A stretch of 64,000 bases of DNA, from positions 2,914,001-2,978,000 of the forward strand of contig JAJTUQ010000004.1 of assembly GCA_021399445.1 (NCBI GenBank), written 5' to 3'. Shown piece by piece: positions 60,274-64,000 of the stretch. The stretch is from Xylogone sp. PMI_703. Lineage: Eukaryota > Ascomycota > Leotiomycetes. A program made the translations under genes and the position numbers. Numbering within the stretch: position 1 is the first letter of the stretch; every line of letters starts with the position of its first letter. The notes under the pieces are model-generated. The model was given only the letters and a program-made list of their open reading frames with translations. It did not search any database and had not been told where the DNA came from.

Positions 60274-61833
60274 ATGCGACTACCACGATTGCTCTTTTAT
60301 GCGCTCTTTGTTGCGATTTTCACTCTTTTCATTTTCTTTACGAGATATCGCATCCATGCTGGAGCCGAAGCAGTAGAGAACTGGGTCCTCAGCAAGAGAC
60401 CGCCACAATGCTCAGAAGACCTGAGCTGGCTTGAGAAATACGAGCTCGGCCCTTCGATCCAGTATGCCTCTCGTGACATAATTGTGAATCCAGTCACTGG
60501 CCTAGACAGAGCATCAATTACGGTCGTTAACTCGCCTCTGTTGAATGACCTCGCCATAGTTAACTTCACCGAATCGAAGCTCCTTAACGATCCTCACTGC
60601 TTACCACCGCTCACCCTCAATGTAGCTCACGGATCGCGACCCCCAGTCGATGGTTCCAACCTAATCTTCGGACTGCAAACTACGATCGGGCGTCTTAAAG
60701 ATACAGTAAAGCACCTTGCACGATGGCTACCTCACACCAATGCTCGTCTTTATGCCATCGTCATCGAAGGAAATAAAGATGGAGTTGATATCCCTGCAAA
60801 GGACTCTGATATGAAGGCTCTAGAGAAGGAATTTCACGATCAAGGGATGAATGTGACCATAATACACCCGGTTCGAAAGGAGGATCATTTCGAGCAGCGC
60901 TACTTTTCGCTCGTCCAGGTCATGTATAAAGCTCGAGATGCAAATACCCAATGGGTCGCTACGATAGATGACGATACCTTCTTCCCTTCATTATACAGCC
61001 TTCAAGATCTTCTTTCAGGATATGATCCCTCGAAACTCCACTACATTGGTTCGTTATCAGAAGATTGGTGGGCAGTCAATAACTACGGCCTAATGGGATT
61101 TGGAGGCGCCAGTATCATTCTTTCGGTACCAATGGCAAAGATAATTGATGAGCATAATGATGACTGCAAAGAGCACCCACGAACAACATCTGGTGATGTA
61201 ACAATTATGGATTGTGTTTATCGGTTTTCATCTGCGAAGCTGGAGCATGTCCCTGGCCTTCACCAAGTGGACATGCATGGTGACCTATCTGGATTCTATG
61301 AGTCGGGCAGGGACATGCTTTCTTTGCATCATTGGAAAGGGAGTTTTTCTGATTACAAGCTGGAGATGGAAAAGATGCATATAGTGGCTGATATTTGCGA
61401 CGACTGCTTCTTGCAAAGATGGCAATTTGATGACGAAACCGTTTTAACGAATGCATTTACGATTGCACAATATCCCGAGGGCCGTATTTCTGGGAAATGG
61501 ACAGGAGTATTAGGCACGGGAGGGAGGGTTGAGAAAATCAATCTTGAACGAGTTGAGGAGACATGGGATGGCGGACTGAATGTCCTGCACAGCCTCGCGC
61601 CTCTCAGACCTAAAGTGGGAGACGAAAAGAAGTCCCACAAGCTCTTAGACTCGTTTGTGGTCCAATATGACGATATGCCAAAGAACAAGATAGTCAGGCA
61701 GGTATATGTCCGAAAAGTCGAAGGGGAACCATCCACAGTTCTGGTCTTGAACTGGCAAGAAGCCGGAAACCAGACAACTTCCGAGACGGGTCAGGCGAAT
61801 GAACCGACAGGGCAAGCAACTTCATCTTTATAA
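60274..61833 (+). CDS. GT31-type glycosyltransferase, Golgi type II membrane protein
   Basis: Single exon, 519 aa. One transmembrane anchor near the N-terminus (LLFYALFVAIFTLFIFF, about residues 6-22) and a luminal catalytic domain show type II topology. The fringe-like GT31 features are 'LIFGLQTTIGRLKDTVKHLARWLPHT', 'RYFSLVQVMYKA' and the metal-binding triad in WVATIDDDTFF. 'GSLSEDWWAVNNYGLMGFGGASIILS' and 'HQVDMHGDLSGFYES' complete the family pattern. It likely adds a hexose to secretory glycans in the Golgi; donor and acceptor are unknown. The C-terminus is low complexity (Thr/Gln/Gly). No introns. Confidence 0.9.
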   Translation: MRLPRLLFYALFVAIFTLFIFFTRYRIHAGAEAVENWVLSKRPPQCSEDLSWLEKYELGPSIQYASRDIIVNPVTGLDRASITVVNSPLLNDLAIVNFTESKLLNDPHCLPPLTLNVAHGSRPPVDGSNLIFGLQTTIGRLKDTVKHLARWLPHTNARLYAIVIEGNKDGVDIPAKDSDMKALEKEFHDQGMNVTIIHPVRKEDHFEQRYFSLVQVMYKARDANTQWVATIDDDTFFPSLYSLQDLLSGYDPSKLHYIGSLSEDWWAVNNYGLMGFGGASIILSVPMAKIIDEHNDDCKEHPRTTSGDVTIMDCVYRFSSAKLEHVPGLHQVDMHGDLSGFYESGRDMLSLHHWKGSFSDYKLEMEKMHIVADICDDCFLQRWQFDDETVLTNAFTIAQYPEGRISGKWTGVLGTGGRVEKINLERVEETWDGGLNVLHSLAPLRPKVGDEKKSHKLLDSFVVQYDDMPKNKIVRQVYVRKVEGEPSTVLVLNWQEAGNQTTSETGQANEPTGQATSSL

Positions 61834-62119
61834 TTTACGAGATACTACGTGGGAACGAAGATGTATAGACAGACATAGCATTACCCGGCGTACATGTATT
61901 GTATACAACATTATTGTGTATCTAATGAAGGTTTATTGTAAAATAATAAAACGATGGGCATGATTTTGGTTTCATATCTGCTCCCTGGTGGGAATCCTAA
62001 GCTACTTATAAATGAGCTAGTAGAAACACTCTTACAACCAGATAGTTAGCGGGAAGGGTGTGGATTCAGGTCTTTCAAATCCACGGTGATGATAACCAAA
62101 TCAGTATAGATTCATTTCT

Positions 62120-63120
62120 CTACATATTCCTTCCGCCAGTCACCATGATAACTTGACCGGTTATATAACTCGACAAAGGACTGGCAAGAGCTAGGATAGC
62201 ACTAGCAGCTTCGGTAGCAGTACCCGGTCTTCTAAGGGGGATGTCCGCATGAGCATCAGCTTTCAAAGAGCCTTGACCCGTGGGTATTCCCAATGCAATC
62301 TTCTCTCCATCTGGGGTCGTGACGAATGCACCCTTCTCCTTCGCTTGGGTCAATCGAGTCAAGATATGACCATAGGCGATCGAGTTACAGCGGACACCGA
62401 ACTTGGGACCCCATTCTTTTGCAATGACTTTGGTGAGTCCATTGATTCCTGCTTTTGCCAGACCGTAGTTTGCCTGGCCAGCGTTACCGTGGACGCCAGA
62501 AGTCGAAGAGATATTGATGATGGAGCGAGGCTCGCCATCAGTTACTCTGAAGTAAGGAGCAGCTTCTCGAACGAGCTTGAATGGTGCTGTATTATGTAGA
62601 GCAATGATATTCTCCCATTGCCTATCAGTCATCTATAAAAGCCAAACGCGGCGCCATAGATCAGCATTCTCTCGCTCATAGGGATGATAATTCAAGTAAG
62701 TTAGGTATTACCTTATGGATCACTCCATCCCAGGTATATCCGGCATTGTTAACAATGATGTGAATCTTTCCATTGCCGAATTCAGCCGCCTTCTTAACGA
62801 GAGTTTTGATATATTCGGCGTCAAGCATGTCACCTGGAACCGCAAGTGCGCTGCCTCCAGACTGATTTATCTTGGCCGCGACCTCTTCCGCTTTCTCTTG
62901 GGACGGAGTCAATATGATTTCACAATTAATAGGAACCAGCTTCTGGAATCTTACTCGCATCAATATCTGATACAATTACTTTTGCGCCTTCATTTGCAAA
63001 CAGTCGAGCGGCTTCAGCGCCAATTCCCTGACCAGAACCAGTGATTATGGCGACCTGACCATAGAGCAATCCCTTAGGATAGTTTAAGTGGCCGGCAATT
63101 TGGGCTACACGATCCGCCAT
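62120..63120 (-). CDS. Short-chain dehydrogenase/reductase, FabG-like
   Basis: Three exons: 63120-62955, 62896-62712 and 62632-62120, 287 aa. Rossmann motif TGSGQGIG (about residue 28), 'VNNAGYTWDG', the active-site Ser in NISSTSG and the YxxxK motif in ANYGLAKAGIN are intact, so an active NAD(P)H-dependent 3-oxoacyl-ACP-reductase-like enzyme is expected. The end SYITGQVIMVTGGRNM is typical for FabG-type SDRs. Compared with bacterial FabG it has an extra segment near 'AFVTTPDGEKIALGIPTG'. Substrate unknown. It converges with the GT31 gene, 286 bp apart. Confidence 0.92.
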
Positions 63121-63600
63121 CTTCTAGAATTCTGTAAGTATATATCAATGCCTGGGAGAGGAATGAGCGACGTTCGATTACACTTAGTCCAAAATATTGC
63201 CAGCCAGTTATATATCCTTCGGCGCAGAGCTTAAGGTGGAGTTAATACCTCGGTCGGCTGTTTTGGGTCAAGCTTACCGATTCTCCGCATTTATTCTAAG
63301 CCGAGAGAGGTATGAGAGCATAAGGCTGACTCGGAAGCAGCAATCTTTCTGGCAACTTTTAGTTACACTTATCCTCTAATTCTAGTTCTTTTTTATCTAT
63401 ATGAGTCCTTTCCGGGCCTAGTTTATGTCGCATCAAAGCCATAAGCTTTTCCCCCCATAAAGCCTATTCGCAGTGCCGGCGTTCCCAATTCTCCAGGGCA
63501 TACTTCCCGTACCACCTCGGTACCGAATTTGAGGCTCATCACAATCTATAATCCTTCATACATTATCCGTCAAATGTTATTTAATCCAACAGTTATAGCA
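63121..63600. other. Intergenic
   Basis: 480 bp between the start of the SDR gene and the stop of the AdipoR-like gene, both minus strand. The SDR promoter must be here. No gene seen. Confidence 0.35.
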
Positions 63601-64000
63601 TTAGCAAGAGAGTCCAGCAATCCCGTGTCGATAATCAAAAGCCTTCAGACACCCATAAAGATGGACGGTGGCTGCCGTGACAACAAGGATATGAAACCAT
63701 TGATGAGAGCTCCCCCAAATATCAAACGTTCCTGGAGAACTTCGTTCAGGCCACCGAGCCTAAATTATTAGTATCCCCATGCTGTATAATGACTCATACT
63801 GGATTCACTCACTGCATAAAGTCCTGCTCCGACTATATAAAGAGCTCCCTGCAACACAACCCATGAGAGTGCCATTCGTTCTTCCAGTTCCCGAATACTG
63901 TATAGACTTAGGCCATGGATAATAGGAAACACTGATGAAAGACCTAAACCGACAAACATTGCGGCACGATAAGGTCTGAAAGCCGGCCTCCTGAAGCGAT
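63601..64000 (-). CDS. AdipoR/HlyIII family membrane protein, 3' part
   Basis: Partial: the gene continues beyond the right edge. Two exons seen, >64000-63813 and 63759-63601, encoding the last ~115 residues: FRPYRAAMFVGLGLSSVFPIIHGLSLY, 'RMALSWVVLQGALYIVGAGLYA', then 'ARWPERSSPGTFDIWGSSHQWFHILVV'. The HQxFH motif supplies the zinc-ligand histidines of the progestin/adiponectin receptor family (yeast Izh-type). These are seven-transmembrane proteins proposed to act in lipid and zinc homeostasis, possibly as ceramidases. The intron carries a TACTAAT branch site. The downstream end SLSC* is complete. Confidence 0.88.

Overview
The window is nuclear DNA of a filamentous ascomycete (Pezizomycotina). 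The evidence is dense single-copy housekeeping genes on both strands, many introns of 42-90 nt with GTATGT/GTAAGT-type donors and CTAAC/CTGAC branch points, and families typical of moulds: an MHP1-like LRR protein, a NIMA-interacting TinA-like protein, DUF1749, PF11951 regulators, NST1 and a fungal GT31. Protein wording recalls Leotiomycetes, but that placement is a weak inference. I reconstructed 30 protein genes, 29 complete and one cut by the right edge. Splice sites were read by eye and checked by codon phase and family motifs. I found no rRNA, credible tRNA, CRISPR array or intact transposon.

Layout. 0-10 kb: MHP1-like LRR protein (-), RPL5 (-), HAD-like hydrolase (+), TinA/Msd1-like protein (-). 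9.7-11.7 kb: a 2 kb gene-poor stretch. 11.7-25 kb: calpain-like protease (+), DUF427 protein (+), PF11951 regulator (-), SET-domain protein with a signal peptide (-), ten-exon acyl-CoA dehydrogenase (-), PRMT1/HMT1 (+). 25-41 kb: PCM1/AGM1 (-) head-to-head with MUS81 (+), GH5 mannanase-like enzyme (+), PER1 (-), SSF1/PPAN (-) head-to-head with RRP3 (+), CoA-transferase family III (+), PHD-finger protein (+), GFA-type zinc protein (-). 41-54 kb: TRAPPC12-like TPR protein (-), a tiny three-exon DUF2945/HVA1-Tudor gene (-), ILV2 (+), NST1 (-). 54-64 kb: RHO2 (+), mitoribosomal mL40/MRPL28 (-), DUF1749 hydrolase (+), RING-CH ligase (-), GT31 glycosyltransferase (+), SDR reductase (-) and the 3' part of an AdipoR/HlyIII membrane protein (-).

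Functional threads. Ribosome synthesis is represented by RPL5, SSF1, RRP3 and mL40. SSF1 and RRP3 share one 340-bp divergent promoter region, so co-regulation is plausible. PCM1, PER1, RHO2, GT31 and possibly the MHP1-like gene bear on cell wall, GPI anchors or polarity. I see no secondary-metabolite or other dedicated cluster.

The most unusual content is in gene structure: an AT-AC intron of U2 type in the acyl-CoA dehydrogenase, a GC-AG intron in the DUF2945 gene, a 6-nt microexon that supplies two switch I residues of RHO2, and two consecutive 14- and 20-nt exons in the PRMT1 gene.
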